A stretch of DNA of 64,000 bases from Atherix ibis (taxonomy: Eukaryota > Arthropoda > Insecta > Diptera > Athericidae): contig OY282608.1 of assembly GCA_958298945.1 (NCBI GenBank), positions 63,960,951 to 64,024,950 of the forward strand. The letters are read 5' to 3'. The notes beneath the pieces were generated by a model. That model searched no databases. It saw only the letters and a list, made by a program, of their open reading frames with translations, and was not told where the DNA came from. A program made the translations under genes and the position numbers. Below are positions 25,201-36,253 of this stretch, piece by piece (position 1 is the stretch's first letter; every line of letters begins with the position of its first letter).

Positions 25201-26144
25201 GTTTTGTTGGTTTGTTGGTTTGTTGGCTTGTTGGTTTGTTGGCTAGTTGGTTTGTTGGTTTGTTAGTTTGTTGGTTCGTTGGCTTGTTGGTTTGTTGGTT
25301 TGTTGGTTTGTTGGCTTGTTGGCTTGTTGGTTTGTTGGTTTGTTGGCTTGTTGGTTTGTTGGTTTGTTGGCTTGTTGGCTTGTTGCTTTGTTGGTTTGTT
25401 GGTTTGTTGGCTTGTTGGCTTGTTGGTTTGTTAGTTTGTTGGCTTTGGTGTTACTTGGTTTGTTGGTTTGTTGGTTTGTTGGTTTGTTGGCTTGTTGGTT
25501 TGTTGGTTTGTTGGTTTGTTGGCTTGTTGGCTTGTTGGCTTGTTGGTTTGTTGGTTTGTTGGTTTGTTGGTTTGTTGGTTTGTTGATTTGTTGGTTTTTT
25601 GGTTTGTTGGTTTGTTGGTTTGTTGGTTTGTTGGCTTGTTGGTTTATTGGTTTGTTGGTTTTTTGGTTTGTTGGTTTGTTGGTTTGTTGGCATGTTGGTT
25701 TGTTGGCTTTTTGGCTTGTTTCTTTGTTAGTTTGTTGGTTTGTTGGCTTGTTGGCTTGTTGGTTTGTTAGTTTGTTGGCTTTTTGGTGACTTAGTTTGTT
25801 GGTTTGTTGGTTTGTTGGCTTGTTGGTTTGTTGGTTTTTTGGTTTGTTGGTTTGTTGGTTTGTTGGTTTGTTGGTTTGTTGGTTTATTTGTTTGTTGGTT
25901 TGTTGGCTTGTTGGTTTGTTGGTTTTTTGTTTTGTTGGTTTGTTGGTTTGTTGGCTTGTTGGTTTGTTGGCTAGTTGGTTTGTTGGTTTGTTGGTTTGTT
26001 GGTTCGTTGGTTTGTTGGCTTGTTGGTTTGTTGGTTTGTTGGCTTGTTGGCTTGTTGGTTTGTTGGTGTGTTGGCTTGTTGGTTTGTTGGTTTGTTGGTT
26101 TGTTGGCTTGTTGGCTTGTTGGCTTGTTGGCTTGTTGGTTTGTT

Positions 26145-26153
26145 AGTTTTGTT
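26145..26153 (+). other. 9-base unit AGTTTTGTT
   Basis: Register change +1, one of only two insertions of a single base noticed in the window. The related places at 18,194, 24,048 and 32,920 have AGTTTGTT. Confidence 0.85.
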
Positions 26154-27673
26154 GGTTTTTTGGTTACTTGGTTTGTTGGTTTGTTGGTTTGTTGGCTTGT
26201 TGGTTTGTTGGCTTGTTGGTTTGTTGGTTTGTTGGTTTGTTAGCTTGTTGGCTTGGTGGTTTGTTGGTTTGTTGGCTTGTTGGTTTGTTGATTTGTTGGC
26301 TTGTTGGTTTGTTGCTTTGTTGGCTTGTTGGCTTGTTGGTTTGTTGGTTTGTTGGCTTGTTGGTTACTTAGTTTGTTGGTTTGTTGGTTTGTTGGTTTGT
26401 TGGTTTGTTGGCTTGTTGGCTTGTTGGTTTGTTGGTTAGTTCGTTTGTTGGTTTGTTAGTTTGTTGGTTTGTTGGCTTGTTGGCTTGTTGGTTTGTTGGT
26501 TTTTTGGTTTGTTGGTTTGTTGGTTTGTTGGTTTGTTGGTTTGTTGGTTTATTTGTTTGTTGGTTTGTTGGCTTGTTGGTTTGTTGGTTAGTTCGTTTGT
26601 TGGTTTGTTAGTTTGTTGGTTTGTTGGCTTGTTGGCTTGTTGGTTTGTTGGTTTTTTGGTTTGTTGGTTTCTTGGTTTGTTGGCTTGTTGGTTTGTTGGT
26701 TTGTTGGTTTGTAGGTTTGTAGGTTTGTTGGTTTGTTGGTTTGTTGGTTTGTTGGTTTGTTCGTTTGTTGGTTTGTTGGTTAATTGGTTTGTTGGTTTGT
26801 TGGTTTGTTGGTTTGTTGGTTTGTTGGTTTATTTGTTTGTTGGTTTGTTGGTTTGTTGGTTTGTTGGTTTATTTGTTTGTTGGTTTGCTGGTTTGTAGGT
26901 TTGTTGGTTTGTTGGTTTGTTGGTTTGTTGGTTTGTTGGTTTGTTGGTTTGTTGGTTTGTTGGTTTGTTGGTTTGTTTGTTTGTTGGTTTGTTGGTTAAT
27001 TGGTTTGTTGGTTTGTTGGTTTGTTGGCTTATTGGTTTGTTGGTTTCTTGGTTTTTTGGTTTGTTGGTTTGTTGGTTTGTTGGTTTGTTGGTTTATTCGT
27101 TTGACGGTTTGTTGGTTTGTTGGTTTGTTGGTTTTTTGGTTTGTTGGTTTGTTGGTTACTTAGTTTGTTGGTTTGTTGGCATGTTGGTTTATTGGTTTGT
27201 TGGTTTATTTGCTTGTTGGTTTGTTGGTTTGTTGGCTTGTTGGCTTGTTGGTTTGTTGGTTTGTTGGTTTGTTGGTTTGTTGGCTTGTTGGTTTGTTGGT
27301 TTGTTGGCTTGTTGGTTTGTTGGTTTGTTGGTTTGTTGGTTTGTTGGCTTGTTGGCTTGTTGGTTTGTTGGTTTGTTGGCTTGTTGGTTTGTTGGTTTGT
27401 TGGCTTGTTGGTTTGTTGCTTTGTTGGTTTGTTGCTTTGTTGGTTTGTTGGTTTGTTGGCTTGTTGGGTTGTTGGTTTGTTAGTTTGTTGGCTTTTTGGT
27501 TACTTGGTTTGTTGGTTTGTAAGTTTGTTCGTTTGTTGGTTTGTTGGTTAATTGGTTTGTTGGTTTGTAGGTTTGTTGGCTTGTTGGTATGTTGGTTTGT
27601 TGGTTTTATGGTATGTTGGTTTGTTGGTTTGTTGGTTTGTTGGTTTGTTCGTTTGATGGTTTGTTTGTTTGTT

Positions 27674-27680
27674 GGTTTTT
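27674..27680 (+). other. 7-base unit GGTTTTT, copy 3 of 4
   Basis: Counterpart of 19,731 at offset 7,943. Confidence 0.9.
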
Positions 27681-28257
27681 GGTTTGTTGGTTTGTTGGTT
27701 TGTTGGTTTGTTGGTTTCTTGGTTTGTTGGTTTGTTGATTTGTTGATTTGTTGGTTTGTTGGCATGTTGGTTTGTTGGTTTGTTGGTTTGTTGGCTTGTT
27801 GGTTTGTTGGTTTGTTGGCTTGTTGGCTTGTTGGTTTGTTGGTTTTTTGGTTTGTTGGTTTGTTGGCTTGTTGGTTTGTTGGTTTGTTGGCTTGTTGGTT
27901 TGTTGGTTTGTTGGTTTGTTGGCTTGTTGGCTTGTTGGTTTGTTGGTTTGTTGGCTTGTTGGTTTGTTGGTTTGTTGGCTTGTTGGCTTGTTGCTTTCTT
28001 GGTTTGTTGGTTTGTTGGCTTGTTGGCTTGTTGGTTTGTTAGTTTGTTGGCTTTGGGGTTACTTGGTTTGTTGGTTTGTTGGTTTGTTGGCTTGTTGGTT
28101 TGTTGGTTTGTTGGTTTGTTGGCTTGTTGGCTTGTTGGTTTGTTGGTTTGTTGGTTTGTTGGTTTGTTGGTTTGTTGATTTGTTGGTTTTTTGGTTTGTT
28201 GGTTTGTTGGTTTGTTGGTTTGTTGGCTTGTTGGTTTGTTGGTTTGTTGGTTTTTTG

Positions 28258-28428
28258 GTTTGTTGGTTTCTTGGTTTTTTGGTTTGTTGGTTTGTTGGTT
28301 TGTTGGTTTGTTGGTTTATTCGTTTGACGGTTTGTTGGTTTGTTGGTTTTTTGGATTGTTGGTTTGTTGGTTTGTTGGTTTCTTGGTTTGTTGGTTTGTT
28401 GATTTGTTGATTTGTTGGTTTGTTGGCA
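28258..28428 (+). repeat. Replaced tract within a duplicated block (putative conversion)
   Basis: On both sides this tract keeps the 7,943 offset to 20,315-20,485, yet its content differs. The 20.3 kb copy has GGCATG, CTTGTTTCTTTG and TTACTTAG. The 28.3 kb copy has a GGTTTCTT unit, TTCGTTTGACGG, GGATTG and two GATTTGTT units before GGCATG. The distance between flanking TTAC marks is 456 in both copies. The new content resembles the cycle head near 27.05-27.12 kb joined to the element near 27.72-27.77 kb. Confidence 0.7.
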
Positions 28429-30181
28429 TGTTGGTTTGTTGGTTTGTTGGTTTGTTGGTTTGTTGGTTTGTTGGTTTGTTGGCTTGTTGGTTTGTTAGTT
28501 TGTTGGCTTTGTGGTTACTTGGTTTGTTGGTATGTTGGTTTGTTGGTTTGTTGGTTTGTTGGCTTGTTGGTTTGTTGGTTTGTTGGTTTGTTGGCTTGTT
28601 GGCTTGTTGGTTTGTTGGTTTGTTGGTTTGTTGGTTTGTTGGTTTGTTGATTTGTTGGTTTTTTGGTTTGTTGGTTTGTTGGTTTGTTGGTTTGTTGGCT
28701 TGTTGGTTTGTTGGTTTGTTGGTTTTTTGGTTTGTTGGTTTGTTGGTTTGTTGGTTTGTTGGCATGTTGGTTTGTTGGCTTCTTGGCTTGTTTCTTTGTT
28801 AGTTTGTTGGTTTGTTGGCTTGTTGGCTTGTTGGTTTGTTAGTCTGTTGGCTTTTTGGTTACTTAGTTTGTTGGTTTGTTGGTTTGTTGGCTTGTTGGTT
28901 TGTTGGTTTTTTGGTTTGTTGGTTTGTTGGTTTGTTGGTTTGTTGGTTTGTTGGTTTATTTGTTTGTTGGTTTGTTGGCTTGTTGGTTTGTTGGTTTTTT
29001 GTTTTGTTGGTTTGTTGGTTTGTTGGTTTGTTGGTTTGTTGGTTTGTTGGTTAATTTGTTTGTTGGTTTGTTGGTTTGTTGGTTTGTTGGTTGGTTGGTT
29101 TGTTGGTTTGTTGGCTTGTTGGCTTGTTGGTTTGTTGGTTTGTTGGTTTTTTCTTTTGTTGGTTTGTTAGTTTGTTGGTTTGTTGGTTTGTTGGTTTGCT
29201 GGTTTGTTGGTTTGTTGGCTTGTTGGCTTGTTGGTTTGTTGGTTTGTTGGCTTGTTGGTTTGTTGGTTTGTTGGCTTCTTGGCTTGTTGCTTTGTTGGTT
29301 TATTGGTTTGTTGGCTTGTTGGCTTGTTGGTTTGTTAGTTTCTTGGCTTTTTGGTTACTTGGTTTGTTGGTTTGTTGGTTTGTTGGCTTGTTGGTTTGTT
29401 GGCTAGTTTGTTTGTTGGTTTGTTGGTTTGTTGGTTCGTTGGTTTGTTGGCTTGTTGGTTTGTTGGTTTGTTGGCTTGTTGGCTTGTTGGTTTGTTGGTG
29501 TGTTGGCTTGTTGGTTTGTTGGTTTGTTGGTTTGTTGGCTTGTTGGCTTGTTGGCTTGTTGCTTTGTTTGTTTGTTGGTTTGTTGGCTTGTTGGCTTGTT
29601 GGCTTGTTGGTTTGTTAGTTTGTTGGTTTTTTGGTTACTTGGTTTGTTGGTTTGTTGGTTTGTTGGCTTGTTGGTTTGTTGGCTTGTTGGTTTGTTGGTT
29701 TGTTGGTTTGTTGGCTTGTTGGCTTGTTGGTTTGTTGGTTTGTTGGCTTGTTGGTTTGTTGATTTGTTGGCTTGTTGGTTTGTTGCTTTGTTGGCTTGTT
29801 GGCTTGTTGGTTTGTTGGTTTGTTGGCTTGTTGGTTACTTAGTTTGTTGGTTTGTTGGTTTGTTGGTTTGTTGGTTTGTTGGCTTGTTGGCTTGTTGGTT
29901 TGTTGGTTAGTTCGTTTGTTGGTTTGTTAGTTTGTTGGTTTGTTGGCTTGTTGGCTTGTTGGTTTGTTGGTTTTTTGGTTTGTTGGTTTGTTGGTTTGTT
30001 GTTTTGTTGGTTTGTTGGTTTATTTGTTTGTTGGTTTGTTGGCTTGTTGGTTTGTTGGTTAGTTCGTTTGTTGGTTTGTTAGTTTGTTGGTTTGTTGGCT
30101 TGTTGGCTTGTTGGTTTGTTGGTTTTTTGGTTTGTTGGTTTGTTTGTTTGTTGGCTTCTTGGTTTGTTGGTTTGTTGGTTT

Positions 30182-33100
30182 GTAGGTTTGTAGGTTTGTT
30201 GGTTTGTTGGTTTGTTGGTTTGTTGGTTTGTTCGTTTGTTGGTTTGTTGGTTAATTGGTTTGTTCGTTTGTTGGTTTGTTGGTTTGTTGGTTTGTTGGTT
30301 TATTTGTTTGTTGGTTTGTTGGTTTGTTGGTTTGTTGGTTTGTTGGTTTATTTGTTTGTTGGTTTGCTGGTTTGTAGGTTTGTTGGTTTGTTGGTTTGTT
30401 GGTTTGTTGGTTTGTTGGTTTGTTGGTTTGTTGGTTTGTTGGTTTGTTGGTTTGTTGGTTTGTTGGTTTGTTCGTTTGTTGGTTTGTTTGTTAATTGGTT
30501 TGTTGGTTTGTTGGTTTGTTGCCTTATTGGTTTGTTGGTTTCTTGGTTTTTTGGTTTGTTGGTTTGTTGGTTTGTTGGTTTGTTGGTTTATTCGTTTGAC
30601 GGTTTGTTGGTTTGTTGGTTTGTTGGTTTTTTGGTTTGTTGGTTTGTTGGTTACTTAGTTTGTTGGTTTGTTGGCATATTGGTTTGTTGGTTTGTTTGCT
30701 TGTTGGTTTGTTGGTTTGTTGGCTTGTTGGCTTGTTGGTTTGTTGGTTTGTTGGTTTGTTGGTTTGTTAACTTGTTTGTTTGTTGGTTTGTTGGCTTGTT
30801 GGTTTGTTGGTTTGTTGGCTTGTTGGTTTGTTGGTTTGTTGGCTTGTCGGTTTGTTGCTTTGTTGGTTTGTTGGTTTGTTGGCTTGTTAGGTTGTTGGTT
30901 TGTTAGTTTGTTGGCTTTTTGGTTACTTGGTTTGTTGGTTTGTTGGTTTGTTCGTTTGTTGGTTTGTTGGTTAATTGGTTTGTTGGTTTGTAGGTTTGTT
31001 GGCTTGTTGGTATGTTGGTTTGTTGGTTTTATGTTTTGTTGGTTTGTTGGTTTGTTGGTTTGTTGGTTTGTTCGTTTGATGGTTTGTTTGTTTGTTGGTT
31101 TTTTGGTTTGTTGGTTTGTTGGTTTGTTGGTTTCTTGGTTTGTTGTTTTGTTGATTTGTTGATTTGTTGGTTTGTTGGCATGTTGGTTTGTTGGTTTGTT
31201 GGTTTGTTGGCTTGTTGGTTTGTTGGTTTGTTAGCTTGTTGGCTTGTTGGTTTGTTGGTTTGTTGGTTTGTTGGTTTGTTGGCTTGTTGGTTTGTTGGTT
31301 TGTTGGCTTGTTGGTTTGTTGGTTTGTTGGTTTGTTGGCTTGTTGGCTTGTTGGTTTGTTGGTTTGTTGGCTTGTTGGTTTGTTGGTTTGTTGGCTTGTT
31401 GGCTTGTTGCTTTGTTGGTTTGTTGGTTTGTTGGCTTGTTGGCTTGTTGGTTTGTTAGTTTGTTGGCTTTGGGGTTACTTGGTTTGTTGGTTTGTTGGTT
31501 TGTTGGCTTGTTGGTTTGTTGGTTTGTTGGTTTGTTGGCTTGTTGGCTTGTTGGTTTGTTGGTTTGTTGGTTTGTTGGTTTGTTGGTTTGTTGATTTGTT
31601 GGTTTTTTGGTTTGTTGGTTTGTTGGTTTGTTGGTTTGTTGGTTTGTTGGCTTGTTGGTTTATTGGTTTGTTGGTTTTTTGGTTTGTTGGTTTGTTGGTT
31701 TGTTGGCATGTTGGTTTGTTGGCTTTTTGGCTTGTTTCTTTGTTAGTTTGTTGGTTTGTTGGCTTGTTGGCTTGTTGGTTTGTTAGTTTGTTGGCTTTTT
31801 GGTTACTTAGTTTGTTGGTTTGTTGGTTTGTTGGCTTGTTGGTTTGTTGGTTTTTTGGTTTGTTGGTTTGTTGGTTTGTTGGTTTGTTGGTTTGTTGGTT
31901 TATTTGTTTGTTGGTTTGTTGGCTTGTTGGTTTGTTGGTTTTTTGTTTTGTTGGTTTGTTGGTTTGTTGGCTTGTTGGTTTGTTGGCTAGTTGGTTTGTT
32001 GGTTTGTTAGTTTGTTGGTTCGTTGGCTTGTTGGTTTGTTGGTTTGTTGGTTTGTTGGCTTGTTGGCTTGTTGGTTTGTTGGTTTGTTGGCTTGTTGGTT
32101 TGTTGGTTTGTTGGCTTGTTGGCTTTTTGCTTTGTTGGTTTGTTGGTTTGTTGGCTTGTTGGCTTGTTGGTTTGTTAGTTTGTTGGCTTTGGTGTTACTT
32201 GGTTTGTTGGTTTGTTGGTTTGTTGGTTTGTTGGCTTGTTGGTTTGTTGGTTTGTTGGTTTGTTGGCTTGTTGGCTTGTTGGTTTGTTGGTTTGTTGGTT
32301 TGTTGGTTTGTTGGTTTGTTGATTTGTTGGTTTTTTGGTTTGTTGGTTTGTTGGTTTGTTGGTTTGTTGGCTTGTTGGTTTATTGGTTTGTTGGTTTTTT
32401 GGTTTGTTGGTTTGTTGGTTTGTTGGCATGTTGGTTTGTTGGCTTTTTGGCTTGTTTCTTTGTTAGTTTGTTGGTTTGTTGGCTTGTTGGCTTGTTGGTT
32501 TGTTAGTTTGTTGGCTTTTTGGTGACTTAGTTTGTTGGTTTGTTGGTTTGTTGGCTTGTTGGTTTGTTGGTTTTTTGGTTTGTTGGTTTGTTGGTTTGTT
32601 GGTTTGTTGGTTTGTTGGTTTATTTGTTTGTTGGTTTGTTGGCTTGTTGGTTTGTTGGTTTTTTGTTTTGTTGGTTTGTTGGTTTGTTGGCTTGTTGGTT
32701 TGTTGGCTAGTTGGTTTGTTGGTTTGTTGGTTTGTTGGTTCGTTGGTTTGTTGGCTTGTTGGTTTGTTGGTTTGTTGGCTTGTTGGCTTGTTGGTTTGTT
32801 GGTGTGTTGGCTTGTTGGTTTGTTGGTTTGTTGGTTTGTTGGCTTGTTGGCTTGTTGGCTTGTTGCTTTGTTGGTTTGTTGGTTTGTTGGCTTGTTGGCT
32901 TGTTGGCTTGTTGGTTTGTTAGTTTGTTGGTTTTTTGGTTACTTGGTTTGTTGGTTTGTTGGTTTGTTGGCTTGTTGGTTTGTTGGCTTGTTGGTTTGTT
33001 GGTTTGTTGGTTTGTTGGCTTGTTGGCTTGGTGGTTTGTTGGTTTGTTGGCTTGTTGGTTTGTTGATTTGTTGGCTTGTTGGTTTGTTGCTTTGTTGGCT

Positions 33101-33450
33101 TGTTGGCTTGTTGGTTTGTTGGTTTGTTGGCTTGTTGGTTACTTAGTTTGTTGGTTTGTTGGTTTGTTGGTTTGTTGGTTTGTTGGCTTGTTGGCTTGTT
33201 GGTTTGTTGGTTAGTTCGTTTGTTGGTTTGTTAGTTTGTTGGTTTGTTGGCTTGTTGGCTTGTTGGTTTGTTGGTTTTTTGGTTTGTTGGTTTGTTGGTT
33301 TGTTGGTTTGTTGGTTTGTTGGTTTATTTGTTTGTTGGTTTGTTGGCTTGTTGGTTTGTTGGTTAGTTCGTTTGTTGGTTTGTTAGTTTGTTGGTTTGTT
33401 GGCTTGTTGGCTTGTTGGTTTGTTGGTTTTTTGGTTTGTTGGTTTGTTGG
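30182..33450 (+). repeat. Domain A higher-order cycle 9
   Basis: Marks: double GTAGG (30182), GACGG (30598), TTAC at 30651, 30923, 31475 (GGGG), 31803, 32195 (GGTG), TGAC at 32523, TTAC at 32939 and 33139. The pattern from 32,532 to 33,146 reads the same as 17,806-18,420 (offset 14,726). The right boundary is approximate because the next cycle lacks the double GTAGG. Confidence 0.83.
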
Positions 33451-36250
33451 TTTGTTGGTTTATTTGTTTGTTGGTTTGTTGGTTTGTTGGTTTGTTGGTT
33501 TGTTGGTATATTTGTTTGTTGGTTTGCTGGTTTGTAGGTTTGTTGGTTTGTTGGTTTGTTGGTTTGTTGGTTTGTTGGTTTGTTGGTTTGTTGGTTTGTT
33601 GGTTTGTTGGTTTGTTTGTTTGTTGGTTTGTTGGTTAATTGGTTTGTTGGTTTGTTGGTTTGTTGGCTTATTGGTTTGTTGGTTTCTTGGTTTTTTGGTT
33701 TGTTGGTTTGTTGGTTTGTTGGTTTGTTGGTTTATTCGTTTGACGGTTTGTTGGTTTGTTGGTTTGTTGGTTTTTTGGTTTGTTGGTTTGTTGGTTACTT
33801 AGTTTGTTGGTTTGTTGGCATGTTGGTTTATTGGTTTGTTGGTTTATTTGCTTGTTGGTTTGTTGGTTTGTTGGCTTGTTGGCTTGTTGGTTTGTTGGTT
33901 TGTTGGTTTGTTGGTTTGTTGGCTTGTTGGTTTGTTGGTTTGTTGGCTTGTTGGTTTGTTGGTTTGTTGGTTTGTTGGTTTGTTGGCTTGTTGGCTTGTT
34001 GGTTTGTTGGTTTGTTGGCTTGTTGGTTTGTTGGTTTGTTGGCTTGTTGGTTTGTTGCTTTGTTGGTTTGTTGGTTTGTTGGCTTGTTGGGTTGTTGGTT
34101 TGTTAGTTTGTTGGCTTTTTGGTTACTTGGTTTGTTGGTTTGTTGGTTTGTTCGTTTGTTGGTTTGTTGGTTAATTGGTTTGTTGGTTTGTAGGTTTGTT
34201 GGCTTGTTGGTATGTTGGTTTGTTGGTTTTATGGTTTGTTGGTTTGTTGGTTTGTTGGTTTGTTGGTTTGTTCGTTTGATGGTTTGTTTGTTTGTTGGTT
34301 TTTGGTTTGTTGGTTTGTTGGTTTGTTGGTTTGTTGGTTTCTTGGTTTGTTGGTTTGTTAATTTGTTGATTTGTTGGTTTGTTGGCATGTTGGTTTGTTG
34401 GTTTGTTGGTTTGTTGGCTTGTTGGTTTGTTGGTTTGTTGGCTTGTTGGCTTGTTGGTTTGTTGGTTTTTTGGTTTGTTGGTTTGTTGGCTTGTTGGTTT
34501 GTTGGTTTGTTGGCTTGTTGGTTTGTTGGTTTGTTGGTTTGTTGGCTTGTTGGCTTGTTGGTTTGTTGGTTTGTTGGCTTGTTGGTTTGTTGGTTTGTTG
34601 GCTTGTTGGCTTGTTGCTTTCTTGGTTTGTTGGTTTGTTGGCTTGTTGGCTTGTTGGTTTGTTAGTTTGTTGGCTTTGGGGTTACTTGGTTTGTTGGTTT
34701 GTTGGTTTGTTGGCTTGTTGGTTTGTTGGTTTGTTGGTTTGTTGGCTTGTTGGCTTGTTGGTTTGTTGGTTTGTTGGTTTGTTGGTTTGTTGGTTTGTTG
34801 ATTTGTTGGTTTTTTGGTTTGTTGGTTTGTTGGTTTGTTGGTTTGTTGGCTTGTTGGTTTGTTGGTTTGTTGGTTTTTTGGTTTGTTGGTTTGTTGGTTT
34901 GTTGGTTTGTTGGCATGTTGGTTTGTTGGCTTCTTGGCTTGTTTCTTTGTTAGTTTGTTGGTTTGTTGGCTTGTTGGCTTGTTGGTTTGTTAGTTTGTTG
35001 GCTTTTTGGTTACTTAGTTTGTTGGTTTGTTGGTTTTTTGGTTTGTTGGTTTGTTGGTTTGTTGGTTTGTTGGTTTGTTGGTTTGTTGGTTTGTTGGTTT
35101 GTTGGTCTGTTGGTTTATTTGTTTGTTGGTTGGTTGGTTTGTTGGTTTGTTGGTTTGTTGGCTTGTTGGTTTGTTGGTTTGTTGGTTTTTTGTTTTGTTG
35201 GTTTGTTGGTTTGTTGGTTTGTTGGTTTGTTGGTTTGTTGGTTTGTTGGTTTGTTGGTTTGTTGGCTTGTTGGCTTGTTGGTTTGTTGGTTTGTTGGCTT
35301 GTTGGTTTGTTGGTTTGTTGGCTTCTTGGCTTGTTGCTTTGTTGGTTTATTTGTTTGTTGGTTGGTTGGTTTGTTGGTTTGTTGGTTTGTTGGCTTGTTA
35401 GTTTGTTGGTTTGTTGGTTTTTTGTTTTGTTGGTTTGTTGGTTTGTTGGCTTGTTGGTTTGTTAGTTTCTTGGCTTTTTGGTTACTTGGTTTGTTGGTTT
35501 GTTGGTTTGTTGGCTTGTTGGTTTGTTGGCTAGTTGGTTTGTTGGTTTGTTGGTTTGTTGGTTCGTTGGTTTGTTGGCTTGTTGGTTTGTTGGTTTGTTG
35601 GCTTGTTGGCTTGTTGGTTTGTTGGTGTGTTGGCTTGTTGGTTTGTTGGTTTGTTGGCTTGTTGGCTTGTTGGCTTGTTGCTTTGTTGGTTTGTTGGTTT
35701 GTTGGCTTGTTGGCTTGTTGGCTGGTTGGTTTGTTAGTTTGTTGGTTTTTTGGTTACTTGGTTTGTTGGTTTGTTGGTTTGTTGGCTTGTTGGTTTGTTG
35801 GCTTGTTGATTTGTTGGTTTGTAGGTTTGTTGGCTTGTTGGCTTGTTGGTTTGTTGGTTTGTTGGCTTGTTGGTTTGTTGATTTGTTGGCTTGTTGATTT
35901 GTTGCTTTGTTGGCTTGTTGGCTTCTTGGTTTGTTGGTTTGTTGGCTTGTTGGTTACTTAGTTTGTTGGTTTGTTGGTTTGTTGGTTTGTTGGTTTGTTG
36001 GTTTGTTGGTTTGTTGGTTTGTTGGCTTGTTGGCTTGTTGGTTTGTTGGTTAGTTCGTTTGTTGGTTTGTTAGTTTGTTGGTTTGTTGGCTTGTTGGCTT
36101 GTTGGTTTGTTGGTTTTTTGGTTTGTTGGTTTGTTGGTTTGTTGGTTTGTTGGTTTGTTGGTTTATTTGTTTGTTGGTTTGTTGGCTTGTTGGTTACTTA
36201 GTTTGTTGGTTTGTTGGCATGTTGGTTTATTGGTTTGTTGGTTTGTTTGC
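33450..36250 (+). repeat. Domain A higher-order cycle 10 (head lacks double GTAGG)
   Basis: Marks: GACGG (33742), TTAC at 33795, 34123, 34682 (GGGG), 35010, 35482, 35754, 35954, 36194. The 33,795-34,682 part equals 19,213-20,116 and 27,156-28,059, apart from a two-octamer (16-base) shorter first interval. The double GTAGG start has been lost and only one GTAGG remains near 33,536. Confidence 0.8.
34297..34303 (+). other. 7-base unit GGTTTTT, copy 4 of 4
   Basis: Same lesion in cycle 10. Confidence 0.9.
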
Positions 36251-36253
36251 TGT
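36246..36253 (+). other. Short unit, TTTGCTGTTGG
   Basis: One T is missing compared with TTTGCTTGTTGG in the equivalent places (for example 1,048 and 12,837). Register change -1, at the left edge of the terminal block of domain A. Confidence 0.85.

Larger units (their letters stand above)
22215..26710 (+). repeat. Domain A cycle 7, truncated head plus 2.1 kb tandem duplication
   Basis: The double GTAGG (22215) runs almost directly into the TTCG/GATGG element at about 22,263, so the usual head with GACGG is missing. Two sub-blocks follow: TTAC/TGAC marks at 22579, 22923, 23315, 23643, 24067, 24267 and again at 24715, 25059, 25451, 25787, 26164, 26364. The offset is 2,136-2,144, then 2,097. 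Both sub-blocks also match 16,741-18,413 and 31,475-33,139. Confidence 0.85.
26711..30181 (+). repeat. Domain A higher-order cycle 8
   Basis: Length about 3,471. Marks: double GTAGG (26711), GACGG (27103), TTAC at 27156, 27500, 28059 (GGGG), 28515 (GTGG), 28859, 29355, 29635, 29835. It is collinear with cycle 6, with TTAC offsets of 7,943 then 7,967. It carries an extra GACGG at 28326 inside a replaced tract, described separately. Confidence 0.88.
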
